From positions 4,582,501 to 4,646,500 of the forward strand of contig NZ_CP021112.1 in assembly GCF_002119765.1 (NCBI RefSeq): a stretch of DNA of 64,000 nucleotides. Direction: 5' to 3'. Positions 38,805-46,725 of the stretch are shown in pieces (the first letter of the stretch is position 1; every line of letters begins with the position of its first letter). Below the pieces are notes generated by a model that saw only the letters and a list, made by a program, of their open reading frames with translations, was not told the DNA's origin and did no database searches. The translations under genes and the position numbers were made by a program. This stretch comes from Pseudorhodoplanes sinuspersici (GTDB lineage Bacteria; Pseudomonadota; Alphaproteobacteria; Rhizobiales; Xanthobacteraceae).

Positions 38805-39635
38805 CTACGCTGGCTGACGAAGTTTTACCGGCTTCAAGGCAAGAATGATGAAGCCTGCGGCCAGCAGCATCGCGGGGGTGCTTGCTACAATCCAGGCCAT
38901 CCATGTTCTCGGCGCAAAGTCGGAATAGCCGAGGATGAATGCCAGCAGCACGACAAATCCCATCGTGCAAAATCCGACCGCCGGAATGGCGGCCATTCGC
39001 CAGTCGCGGGTTCGCGACAGGAGGATGAGTCCAAGGCCGAGCCCCATGAGCGGCGACGAGAACAGCCGCGCCGTTAGCGGTGTGATCCCTTTTGCATCGA
39101 ACCAGATGATCGCGGCTTCGGAAGCGTCAAAGAAGAACACCAAACCGAGCGCCATAAAAAGAATGCCGACCAAGGCAAGTGACGCGCGAAGCGGGGCGGG
39201 CATCGGCCAAACCATCGGTTCTGAAATGTCTGCGTCTCCCGTGAGGTGACGACGCCAACCCGTCCAAAGGCCGTAGCTCAACACCATCAGCATCAGCGCG
39301 CCGCCGCCGAAGTAATTGATGGTCATCGGTATATTTGTGCCGAAGCGATCAAGGTGCATCGCGCCGGCCGCAAGCTGCAGTAAACGATAGGTCGCCATCA
39401 TCACGAACGGAATGGCGGCATAGGAAAAGCGGTTAATGCCGACAGACAGCAACGCCAGTGGAACAGAGACCAAGGTGCTGGCGCCCAGGATGCGTGTGGT
39501 GAGCGGCGGCATGGACCACGGCCAGATCGTGCCGATCTGCGCAGGATCGATCATCAGTGTGAGGCCGAATCCCAATTGCATCACCGCCGAAACGGCGACG
39601 ATCAGGCGCAGCCAGGTCGGAAATGCGCTGTCCAT
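38805..39635 (-). CDS. Polytopic membrane protein with internal tandem duplication, unknown function
   Basis: The 276-residue product has about eight hydrophobic segments and no recognised family. Two halves (about residues 11-128 and 151-266) align: GL...D near 25-30 against 164-170, IW at 37-38 against 177-178, PLT.R at 44-48 against 186-190, LLS at 62-64 against 205-207, and AAIP at 73-76 against 215-218, with a constant offset of 140-142 residues. This indicates gene-internal duplication and fusion. The half-repeat has about four helices. It is convergent with the MerR gene. A transport or membrane-sensing role is possible but unsupported. Confidence 0.8.
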   Translation of the reverse strand: MDSAFPTWLRLIVAVSAVMQLGFGLTLMIDPAQIGTIWPWSMPPLTTRILGASTLVSVPLALLSVGINRFSYAAIPFVMMATYRLLQLAAGAMHLDRFGTNIPMTINYFGGGALMLMVLSYGLWTGWRRHLTGDADISEPMVWPMPAPLRASLALVGILFMALGLVFFFDASEAAIIWFDAKGITPLTARLFSSPLMGLGLGLILLSRTRDWRMAAIPAVGFCTMGFVVLLAFILGYSDFAPRTWMAWIVASTPAMLLAAGFIILALKPVKLRQPA

Positions 39636-39703
39636 TGACGGGCCCAGTTGCGCGGCGTGAATCGCCGCACTTCAGGCTTGGTCGCTTTGGCAGCGACAAA
39701 GGT

Positions 39704-40660
39704 TCAGGACGCTTTTGCGTCGGGCGCCTTCTTTGCTCCGTCGCGATAATAGTAATTGGCGTTGCGGCCGAAGGCGAGGCGGCGGATGACGCGGCGCATG
39801 CCTTCGCTGCGGCGGAGCGGCTCGACCGCGCCGGCAGCCGTGCGGAATACCGCCAGCTTGGCGGTGTCGAGCGCCGGGTTCACGCCGGGCGGGTTCTGCG
39901 GAATGCCGATGCTCCGCAGCATCGAGTTCATGGTGGAGATGTCGTTGCGTCGGCGCACGTCTTCCGACTTCCAGGTCAGCGACAATGATATCGAATAGCT
40001 GCCGGCGGTGCGCACCCAATGCGGCCATTGATAGGGCACGAAGACACCGTCGCCCGGCTTCAGATTGTAGGTCGTGCATTTGGCATCGAACCTCGCCTCG
40101 TAGGGGATGTTGCGATGCTTGACGACGACCTCTTCCAACGCCTCTTCCGATGCGATCGAACGGTCGCGGTTGTCATAGACATGGAAGAACTTGTCGCCAT
40201 GGATCTGGAAGAAGAAATTCTCGTCGCTGTCGGCGTGGAACGGCGTGGTGGATTCGGCTGAGGACACAAAAATGAAGCCGCGGATATCTTCAAAGCCAGC
40301 GTCCTTCAGACTGTCGTAGCCGCGGGTGTGCGCAACTTCGAGCAGCGCATCCTCGATCAGCTTGCCATAGGCTGGATGCTGTTCGACATGTTTCAGCACC
40401 ATCCAGGCACCGGCGGTTTCGATCTTGCGAACGATGTCCTCGGGGTCGAGATCGACGGTCGGCGTCGTGTCCGGATTCTGGCTGATCGATGCCTTGCCGG
40501 AATTGTATTCGATGCGGTCGCGCGGCAATTCGCGCACCAGCTCGGCAAGCTTCGGCAGCGTCAGCAGCGGGTTGCCGGTGAAACGATGATGCAGCGAGAA
40601 AGGCAGGTTCGGGAATGCCTCCGTCAATGCGGTCGTGTCCGTCGGCTCGAAATATTTCAT
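39704..40660 (-). CDS. JmjC/cupin-like 2-oxoglutarate/Fe(II) oxygenase candidate
   Basis: The 318-residue soluble product has a JmjC-like double-stranded beta-helix. The iron facial triad can be read as H142 and D144 in PFHADSDENFFFQIHGDKFFHVYD (split around the triad) and H214 in VPYQWPHWVRTAG. Related proteins are usually annotated as cupin-like or transcription-factor-jumonji proteins, with hydroxylase activity known for several relatives. The start at 40660 has AGGAGA eight bases upstream and overlaps the stop of the preceding GNAT gene as ATGA. The target is unknown; coupling with a GNAT enzyme suggests a shared small-molecule or protein-modification pathway. Confidence 0.8.
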   Translation of the reverse strand: MKYFEPTDTTALTEAFPNLPFSLHHRFTGNPLLTLPKLAELVRELPRDRIEYNSGKASISQNPDTTPTVDLDPEDIVRKIETAGAWMVLKHVEQHPAYGKLIEDALLEVAHTRGYDSLKDAGFEDIRGFIFVSSAESTTPFHADSDENFFFQIHGDKFFHVYDNRDRSIASEEALEEVVVKHRNIPYEARFDAKCTTYNLKPGDGVFVPYQWPHWVRTAGSYSISLSLTWKSEDVRRRNDISTMNSMLRSIGIPQNPPGVNPALDTAKLAVFRTAAGAVEPLRRSEGMRRVIRRLAFGRNANYYYRDGAKKAPDAKAS

Positions 40661-41895
40661 GACAGTTTCTCCTTGAAGCGTCTCATTGTTCGAACGCACT
40701 CGATCGCCGCATAGCGCGCGCGAAGGAGGGTCTTGATTGCAGCGGCCATCGGGTCGCTGGGGTAAAGCGGGATGAAAACGTCGGCAATTTCGATGCGCTC
40801 GCGCCAGACATGGTCGATCATCGGATGTTCGCCGTCTGCCGATGAATCGGCGAAGCTGATCGCGGCGTCAGCGCAGAGATGGCGGGTCAGATCAAGCGTC
40901 AGTTGCACGCCGGGTGAGGTGCGGGCTTCGCTTTCATCCATCGCGATCTTGAAGAAATAGGCGCGATCCTGATCGCGCAGCACAAGACCTGAGGCGATCG
41001 TCATGCCGTTGCGTGTGAGGCTGATAATTTCAAAACGACCCTCCGCCGCGAGTGCGGCCGAAGCCTCGCGGATGAAAGCCGTGTCGCCGTCATGCTGGCC
41101 GAGCCCGGTGCCGCGCAGACCCTTCCAGCCTTTCTGCTCGAGGACGAGGAAACGGTCGAGTGCGGCCGCGACGTCGGCGGGAGTGGTTGCAATCTCGATC
41201 GAAATCGGACCTGCATCCTCCAGACGATGACGCTGGCGACGCAGCTCTTTCGATTTCTTGGCACCAAGTGCAGACCGCAGGGTCGCATCACCGTCCTTTG
41301 TGGCGTCGAGTGCGGCGCGGCGGAAGCTGCGCATCACATCGAAGCTCAGATCGCGCTCCGACAACGCCATTTTCATCGCCGCGAAGGCCATCCCTTCCGT
41401 CGCTGTGCCGGGCAGAAACAGGGCACGTGCGCCGGCGCTGCAGGCCGCGTCGAGCAAGGCATGCGCGGCGTCGACAGCGTGGTCACGATCAAGCGTCGGC
41501 ACGGCGAGCGAGGCATAACCGTTCCAGCCGACCAGCATCGGGACGGGAAGCGACAAGGCCCGCTTCGCCCATCGAACCGGCATGAGGCCGATCAGACGAT
41601 CATGCTCGGTGCGGTCCCAGGCGAGCAGGGCAAGCGCGCCAGCACGGCCGCGGGCGAAACGCGCGACCGGCAGCGCCCAGAGCGGGTGGAAATAGGCATT
41701 CGGCTCGGTCGCGCGCGCCTGCAACGCGCGCCAGGGCACAATGGGGACGGCGGTTAAGTCACTCAGAGTTTCATGCGCTTTTGGACTGGCCGAAGCGGTG
41801 ACCACGGACAGCTTCGGGGGCATGCGGTCAGCCTGCCGGGACGGTCCCGATGGAACGGAAACGCGGAGTGGGTCGGCGGGAGCCGGAGCATTCAT
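40657..41895 (-). CDS. GNAT/FemAB-like acyltransferase (CelD/BioF2-like), paralogue 1
   Basis: The 412-residue product belongs to the GNAT-like family named after CelD/BcsL and BioF2, large acyltransferases with two GNAT folds found beside polysaccharide genes. It has NAYFHPLWALPVARFARG near residue 66 and the central AKKSKELRRQRHRLEDAGPI helix typical of the family, followed by YFFKIAMDESEARTSPGVQLTLDL with the acceptor-site region. No signal peptide or membrane segment is present. The stop overlaps the downstream oxygenase gene as ATGA. A second member is encoded at 54336-55571 inside the polysaccharide locus. Confidence 0.8.
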   Translation of the reverse strand: MNAPAPADPLRVSVPSGPSRQADRMPPKLSVVTASASPKAHETLSDLTAVPIVPWRALQARATEPNAYFHPLWALPVARFARGRAGALALLAWDRTEHDRLIGLMPVRWAKRALSLPVPMLVGWNGYASLAVPTLDRDHAVDAAHALLDAACSAGARALFLPGTATEGMAFAAMKMALSERDLSFDVMRSFRRAALDATKDGDATLRSALGAKKSKELRRQRHRLEDAGPISIEIATTPADVAAALDRFLVLEQKGWKGLRGTGLGQHDGDTAFIREASAALAAEGRFEIISLTRNGMTIASGLVLRDQDRAYFFKIAMDESEARTSPGVQLTLDLTRHLCADAAISFADSSADGEHPMIDHVWRERIEIADVFIPLYPSDPMAAAIKTLLRARYAAIECVRTMRRFKEKLS

Positions 41896-42231
41896 GGGCC
41901 GTAACGCACGCTGATTGAGGTGACCGTCCGATGCGCCCTAGATAGGACCAATCCGTGACCGGGGGCTTTAATCCGGGCCCTCGATGCAGCGCTTTGCGAA
42001 GGCAGGGTTAACGAAGGTGAGAGACGATCGCAGAAAACCGGCTCTAGGCGGCCTATGCCGACGACCAAGGCGAGGAAGGCCCGGCGACGAACGCTCGGTG
42101 CAGCAAGTCCGGGGCGCGGATGCGGATCGTGCGGCCGGGGATTCCAGGCGAAACGGCAACAGCAAAAACTGAGGAAGCCCGGCGGCTCGCCGTGCTAGCC
42201 TTTCCGAGAATCATCGATCAAGGGGGCTTCC
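41896..42231. other. Intergenic region without recognised genes
   Basis: These 336 bases separate the GNAT gene (reverse) from a small secreted-protein gene (forward) and must hold both promoters. A 62-codon open frame at 41984-42172 has an arginine-rich composition typical of non-coding GC-rich sequence and no start context, so it is not called. No strong repeat was seen. Confidence 0.5.
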
Positions 42232-42504
42232 ATGATCAATCAGTTCGGTTCTGCGTTCCGCCGGGTTTCCATGGCGTTTGCTGTTGCCGGTGTGACGGCT
42301 GTTTTCAGCACCGCGCCGGCCGCTGCGCAGGGGACTGTCGCACAGCGCCAGGGCTGTGAAGGCGACGCTTTCAAATTCTGCAGCAACTACATTCCGTTCG
42401 TCCACCAGATCGAAAATTGCCTGTACCGCAATATGCGCAATCTCACGCCTGCATGCCGCATCCAGATGCAGGGCGGCACGCCGCAACCACGGCGTCGACG
42501 TTAG
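42232..42504 (+). CDS. Small secreted protein with a GLG1-type cysteine repeat
   Basis: The 90-residue product has a signal peptide (cleavage after about residue 32, TAPAAAQ) and a short mature domain with four cysteines spaced as CEGDAFKFC, then ENCLYRN, then TPAC. The pattern C..D..kFC...CL..n...L.p.C matches the cysteine-rich repeat known from Golgi glycoprotein GLG1 and found in small bacterial periplasmic proteins. Two disulfides are expected. It ends in an arginine-rich tail. No function is known for single-repeat bacterial members. Confidence 0.75.
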   Translation: MINQFGSAFRRVSMAFAVAGVTAVFSTAPAAAQGTVAQRQGCEGDAFKFCSNYIPFVHQIENCLYRNMRNLTPACRIQMQGGTPQPRRRR

Positions 42505-42720
42505 TCGCCCTTCGCTTGTCGCTATCTGTATTGCTGCAAATGCACTGAGCGATCCTCGACAGCTCAGTGCTGCTGTTCTGGCGCGGGTTACATCGCGATC
42601 GCCTTGGCGGTCGCTGATGAGCGCTCATCAAATGCGCTTCGTCACGATGTCACTAAGCCCCATTTACGCACCGCCAACCTTTGATTGGTACGTTGCTGCC
42701 GCAAATGATGGGAGAGCACA

Positions 42721-43032
42721 ATGCTCAGAGTCTTTCTTGCCTTGCCGCTCGCAGCGGCTTTCATCGGAACGGCGAGTGCAGCACCGATTGTTCAGACGAT
42801 CGATATCCAATCCGGCGTTGAACGCGTTGCCGATGGCTGCGGCGCAGGCAAATATCGTGGTCCGGGCGGTGCCTGCCACTGGTACGGTCGCGGACCATTT
42901 CCGGGGGGCTATTACGGACCATACATGTGGGGCGCCAGGAGTTGCCCTCCCGGCTATTGGCGCGGCCCGTGGGGGCATTGCCGCGACACGCCATACCATG
43001 GCCGGCTGCCCGGCGGCGGCTGGAAGCCCTGA
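42721..43032 (+). CDS. Small secreted Gly/Trp/Pro-rich protein, GCG_CRPN-like
   Basis: The 103-residue product has a Sec signal peptide (MLRVFLALPLAAAFIGTASA) and a mature part with VADGCGAGKYRGPGGACHWYG, split here by its Cys pair, and CPPGYWRGPWGHCRDTPYHG. The GCG.G.hRGP.G.C motif matches a short domain I recognise as GCG_CRPN, frequent in Bradyrhizobium-related secreted proteins. GGAGAG lies five bases before the ATG. A very strong terminator follows the stop. Function unknown; cell-envelope location is likely. Confidence 0.75.
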   Translation: MLRVFLALPLAAAFIGTASAAPIVQTIDIQSGVERVADGCGAGKYRGPGGACHWYGRGPFPGGYYGPYMWGARSCPPGYWRGPWGHCRDTPYHGRLPGGGWKP

Positions 43033-43069
43033 GACCTACGTTGATTTGAGCGTCACACGACCAGACCAG

Positions 43070-43101
43070 CCCGGCCCCATCTTGCGGGCCGGGTTTTTTT
43101 T
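43070..43101 (+). terminator. Intrinsic terminator after the small secreted-protein gene
   Basis: Perfect eight-base arms CCCGGCCC (43070-43077) and GGGCCGGG (43086-43093) with an eight-base loop are followed directly by eight T residues. It lies 37 bases after the stop codon of the upstream gene and well before the tRNA promoter. Confidence 0.95.
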
Positions 43102-43163
43102 ATTTTCGATTGCGGCCTCGTGGATTTGTATGGGGCTGCCGCTCAGCACAGAAGTCGCGGCTG

Positions 43164-43191
43164 TTGACGGCCACAATCGCTCGCCTATAAC
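43164..43191 (+). promoter_or_regulatory. Promoter of tRNA-Pro
   Basis: TTGACG (43164-43169) and TATAAC (43186-43191) are separated by 16 bases and match sigma-70-type -35 and -10 boxes. The mature tRNA begins nine bases after the -10 box, leaving room for a very short 5' leader. Confidence 0.8.
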
Positions 43192-43199
43192 GGCACCGT

Positions 43200-43277
43200 C
43201 GGAGCGTGGCGCAGCCCGGTTAGCGCACTAGTCTGGGGGACTAGGGGTCGTGGGTTCGAATCCCGCCGCTCCGACCA
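43200..43277 (+). tRNA. tRNA-Pro(GGG)
   Basis: A complete cloverleaf of 78 bases can be drawn. The acceptor arms CGGAGCG and CGCTCCG pair perfectly, the anticodon stem is CTAGT/ACTAG with loop CTGGGGG giving anticodon GGG at 43235-43237, and the T stem GTGGG/CCCGC holds TTCGAAT. The first base C of the acceptor is typical of tRNA-Pro. The 3' ACCA is encoded. It reads proline CCC (and possibly CCU). Confidence 0.97.
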
Positions 43278-43316
43278 TTTCATCTCAACAGCAGAGATCG
43301 CGGCTTTGACCATCGG

Positions 43317-44435
43317 TCAGGTGCGTCGTGCCCCGACCTGACGGCAAAGATCGAGCAGGATGCGCGCCGTCTTGTCCCAGGTGTAGAGCTGCGCGTGTTT
43401 GAGGCCGTCGGCCTTGAGCTTCTCGCGCAAGACCGGATCGGAATAAACTGCCTTCATCGCCGCCGCGAGGCTATCAACGTCATTGACGCCGCAGCGAAGC
43501 GTCGCGTCGCCGCCGATCTCGACCAGCACGTCATGGTCCGACACGATCGCCGGACAGCCGCACTGCATCGCTTCCAGCGGCGGCAGGCCGAAGCCCTCGT
43601 AAGTGGAGGGATAAACGGTGGCGAGCGCATTGTCGTACAGTGCGCGCAATTCGTTGTCGGTGATGTGGCCAGTATCGACGAGATTTTCGTCGTTAACGGT
43701 GGCAAGCTTGTTGTGCACGTCGAGCCGTCGCTTGCCGGTGGCCACCAGCGGCACGCCCTTCAGGCCGCTCTTTTTCAGGGCGGCGAGGGTACCGTTGAGA
43801 TTCTTGTTCAGCGCGTAGATGCCGACACCTAGGAAATATTGACCGGGTTTCAGATTCAGCTTGTCGAGGATCGTATTGTCCGGTGTGTGTCGAAGAATGT
43901 GGTCCGAACCTTCGTAGCAGATCGGAATTTTCTTCGGATCGAGGCCGTAATATTTCTGCATTTCCCGGCGCGAGAAATCCGAAACCGAGACGACGAGATC
44001 AGCCATCCGCGCCGCGTTGGGAATGATGAAATCGTAAGCGGCAACAAAAGCCTTTGAGAAGGCTTCTGGCATGGCTTTGGTTGACGTGTCGTGGATCACA
44101 AGCACCTGGCGGCGTTTCAGCACCGGCCCAAGCATGCAGAGGTTTAATTGCAGCTTGCCGATCGTCCGCAGCGGGAACTCGATCTGCTCCCAGAGATAGC
44201 CGCTGGTGAGGCCGGATCGGTTCAGGCGGATATTCTTGAGCGGGAAATCCCGGGCCGATTTGGGCGCCTGCAGTTCCACATGCCCTTTCAGTGCCGCGTA
44301 AGCTGGCTCATCCAGCACCTTGTCCATGGCCCGAACGGTCTCGATCGCGAAGCGCTGAACGCCCGCGGTCAATTGCGTCAAAAAACGGCCATTGATGACG
44401 ATATCAGGTGTCGCGGCAGGCATCCGGCGGTCCAT
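43317..44435 (-). CDS. Glycosyltransferase family 1/4 (polysaccharide locus)
   Basis: This cytosolic GT-B glycosyltransferase of 372 residues probably adds a sugar (mannose-type by family habit) to a lipid-linked surface saccharide. Motifs are INGRFLTQLTAGVQRFAIE near the N-terminus, VIHDTSTKAMPEAFS, SDFSRREMQKYYG, and the nucleotide-sugar motif YPSTYEGFGLPPLEAMQCG in the C-terminal domain, with the usual two glutamates seven residues apart. The ATG at 44435 or four codons later could be the start. It is separated from the methyltransferase gene on the opposite strand and stands just outside the main reverse operon. Confidence 0.87.
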   Translation of the reverse strand: MDRRMPAATPDIVINGRFLTQLTAGVQRFAIETVRAMDKVLDEPAYAALKGHVELQAPKSARDFPLKNIRLNRSGLTSGYLWEQIEFPLRTIGKLQLNLCMLGPVLKRRQVLVIHDTSTKAMPEAFSKAFVAAYDFIIPNAARMADLVVSVSDFSRREMQKYYGLDPKKIPICYEGSDHILRHTPDNTILDKLNLKPGQYFLGVGIYALNKNLNGTLAALKKSGLKGVPLVATGKRRLDVHNKLATVNDENLVDTGHITDNELRALYDNALATVYPSTYEGFGLPPLEAMQCGCPAIVSDHDVLVEIGGDATLRCGVNDVDSLAAAMKAVYSDPVLREKLKADGLKHAQLYTWDKTARILLDLCRQVGARRT

Positions 44436-44570
44436 TTCAGGTGCGGCCGTTCCATTCTGCGAGGCGCGCGTAAGACTATCTTAAAAAGGACGAGCTTAAA
44501 GAAGTCTCAAGCGCGGCAACTGCGACTGGCCCGGTGCACGTCCAAAAAACTCCCAAAAGCGAGGCGCGTC

Positions 44571-45359
44571 ATGCTCGACAAGACCCCCGGCGACATTCTG
44601 GATAATCTCGGTGGCGATGCCGCTCTGGCAAGGGCGTTCCGCGAACTCGGTGTCGAGAACGATCGCCACTGGGCCTGGGATAACTATGAAAATGTGGTGC
44701 GCGGTCTTGCCCGTATCCTGAATGCGAAACGTCTGATCGAGATCGGCGGTGGGCGCGATCCGCTGTTCAAGGCCAACGAATTGGCTGCGCTTGGCATCGA
44801 AATGACTATCAATGACATTTCGCAAGTCGAGCTCGACGTACTGCCGGACACATACCGGAAGGCCTGTTTCGACGTCGCTGGCGACATTTCCGCAGTGGCG
44901 GATCTGCGCGGCCATTTCGACCTCGCGTTCTCGCGCATGGTGTTCGAACACGTCGCGGACGGCCAGCGCGCCTGGAAGAACCTGTATGAGTTGTTGGCGC
45001 CCGGCGGTGTCGCGCTGGCCTTCATTCCGACGCTCTATTCATTTCCGTTCGTCGTGAACTGGTTGTTGCCGGACGATGTCGCAGCGAAGATTGTCAAGAT
45101 GCTCTATCGCAATCGAACCGACGAGGAAGATCCAGTCTTCCCCGCGCGTTATAGCTGGACCTTTGCGAGCGAACGCAAAATGAAACCAATGCTCGAGGGG
45201 ATCGGTTATAGCGAAGTGCAGATTTTGCCGTTCTATGGACATGGCTATTTCGAGCGCCTTCCGCTGATCCGCGACATCCACGACCGATTCACCGCGATGG
45301 CAAGGGCCAATGACTGGCGCACAATTGCCAGCTACGCCTATATCGCTGCGCGCAAATGA
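44571..45359 (+). CDS. SAM-dependent methyltransferase (class I)
   Basis: The 262-residue product has a class I methyltransferase core: LIEIGGGRDPLFKANELAALG as the SAM-binding motif I, then TINDISQVELDVLP, FDLAFSRMVFEHVADGQRAW and LAPGGVALAFIPTL. The frame is open upstream but similarity and a better start context put the ATG at 44571. It is the only forward gene between reverse-strand polysaccharide genes, so methylation of a sugar or lipid intermediate is plausible. Substrate unknown. Confidence 0.83.
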   Translation: MLDKTPGDILDNLGGDAALARAFRELGVENDRHWAWDNYENVVRGLARILNAKRLIEIGGGRDPLFKANELAALGIEMTINDISQVELDVLPDTYRKACFDVAGDISAVADLRGHFDLAFSRMVFEHVADGQRAWKNLYELLAPGGVALAFIPTLYSFPFVVNWLLPDDVAAKIVKMLYRNRTDEEDPVFPARYSWTFASERKMKPMLEGIGYSEVQILPFYGHGYFERLPLIRDIHDRFTAMARANDWRTIASYAYIAARK

Positions 45360-45405
45360 TTGGCGCAACGCTGGCTTAGACCACGCAGGTCAAGCGAAAA
45401 GCCCG

Positions 45406-46725
45406 CTATTCTGCAGCGTGAGTTTGCTTCCGCGCAGCGTACGGAACATTGTGTTGCGCGATATGGATTGGCCCCCGCCATGCCAGCCAGACATAAATCA
45501 GCGCTCCACAGCTATAAATGATCGCGTAGATCCACATGTAATCGACGATGCTCAGCTTAGCGACAAAAGCGAACAGGGCACCAAGCGTCATGGCCACCAC
45601 GACGACGAGCGCCGCTTGGGCGATCTCCTTGAAGAAGCCGGTGTGAACGAGGAGGGAGAGTGCGACCATCTGGATCATGTTCGCAACCAGCAGCACGATC
45701 AGAATCGGCACGACATCCGGCATGACTGCCGCGGGTCCAAGGAGAAACGCAAAGAGCTGCTTGCCGGCGATCAGAAGGATCAGTGAAGCTCCGATTGTCG
45801 GGATTGCACACAGACCAAGGGCGATGAGTGTCGAACGGATCAGCGCCGGGAGATCCCGCTCCTTGAAGGCCTGCGTCTGCCGCGGCAACGCGATGTCGCA
45901 GGCGGCCGAATAGGCGACGCTGCCGCCGCGGAACACCTTGAATGCGGTGTCGAGAATGATGGTTGGCGCGCCAAGGCCGTAGAAGGCCGGTACGAAGAAA
46001 TACGGAAAATTGTAGATATAGATTTCCGACACTGAGAAGATCGAACTGCGCAGCAGCATCCGGCCGTTTTCGTGCCAGAAATGCCGAAGGTGCTGCACCT
46101 GACCGCGGAGCCTCGTCGTCAATGCCCCATACGCCGTCAGCCGCCGGATGCACATCGTCAGCACCACGATCCACATAAGATTGATGAGGATCAGGAATGC
46201 CGTGACCGGCAAGAATAGCAGCATGGCCGCGGTGGCAAAGATCGTGAGAAAGCGCCGCGTGACTTCGAGCGTTTCGAAGTACACATACTGGTCCACCGCG
46301 ACGGCGATGTTGCGCAGGGCGAACCATGCCAGATTGAGCGCGGTGAAAACAAAAAACAACGCGAATTGCAGCGATTGCAGCCAGCTCTCCGGCCGCAACC
46401 AGGACATCGCAAAGAAACAGAGCACGGCGCCGACCAGCGCAAGTGCGATGTAAAGCGTCACGATGGCGCTCGTCTGCGCTGCGACAGAATCCTCCTGCGA
46501 CTGGTCCAGATGCCGCTGGCGCAGCCGGACAAACAGGATCTTGGTGGCACCGAGATCGCAAAGCAGCAGCGTGAAACCGATTGCGCCGACGAGCACAAAT
46601 AACGAGAATTGCTCGGGGCTCAACACTCGTGCGAACACGAAGGTTTGCAACAGGCCGGTCAACACCGAGCTCACGGCCGTGGACGACCGCAGGAATAGAA
46701 AACGCAATGAGAGAAAGCTTCTCAT
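45406..46725 (-). CDS. Polysaccharide flippase (Wzx-like)
   Basis: The 439-residue product is a polytopic MOP-superfamily protein with about 12 helices, in line with Wzx flippases that move undecaprenyl-linked repeat units to the periplasm. It opens with SSTAVSSVLTGLLQTFVFARVLSPEQFSLFVL, split at the helix-1 region, and contains GLGAPTIILDTAFKVFRGG in the middle. The ATG overlaps the stop of the preceding glycosyltransferase as ATGA, so it is the last gene of a five-gene reverse operon. Specific substrate unknown. Confidence 0.85.
   Translation of the reverse strand: MRSFLSLRFLFLRSSTAVSSVLTGLLQTFVFARVLSPEQFSLFVLVGAIGFTLLLCDLGATKILFVRLRQRHLDQSQEDSVAAQTSAIVTLYIALALVGAVLCFFAMSWLRPESWLQSLQFALFFVFTALNLAWFALRNIAVAVDQYVYFETLEVTRRFLTIFATAAMLLFLPVTAFLILINLMWIVVLTMCIRRLTAYGALTTRLRGQVQHLRHFWHENGRMLLRSSIFSVSEIYIYNFPYFFVPAFYGLGAPTIILDTAFKVFRGGSVAYSAACDIALPRQTQAFKERDLPALIRSTLIALGLCAIPTIGASLILLIAGKQLFAFLLGPAAVMPDVVPILIVLLVANMIQMVALSLLVHTGFFKEIAQAALVVVVAMTLGALFAFVAKLSIVDYMWIYAIIYSCGALIYVWLAWRGPIHIAQHNVPYAARKQTHAAE

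Noticed and set aside
41984-42172. 62-codon Arg-rich frame between the GNAT gene and the small secreted-protein gene
   Set aside because: Composition is that of random GC-rich sequence, with no start context or family resemblance.
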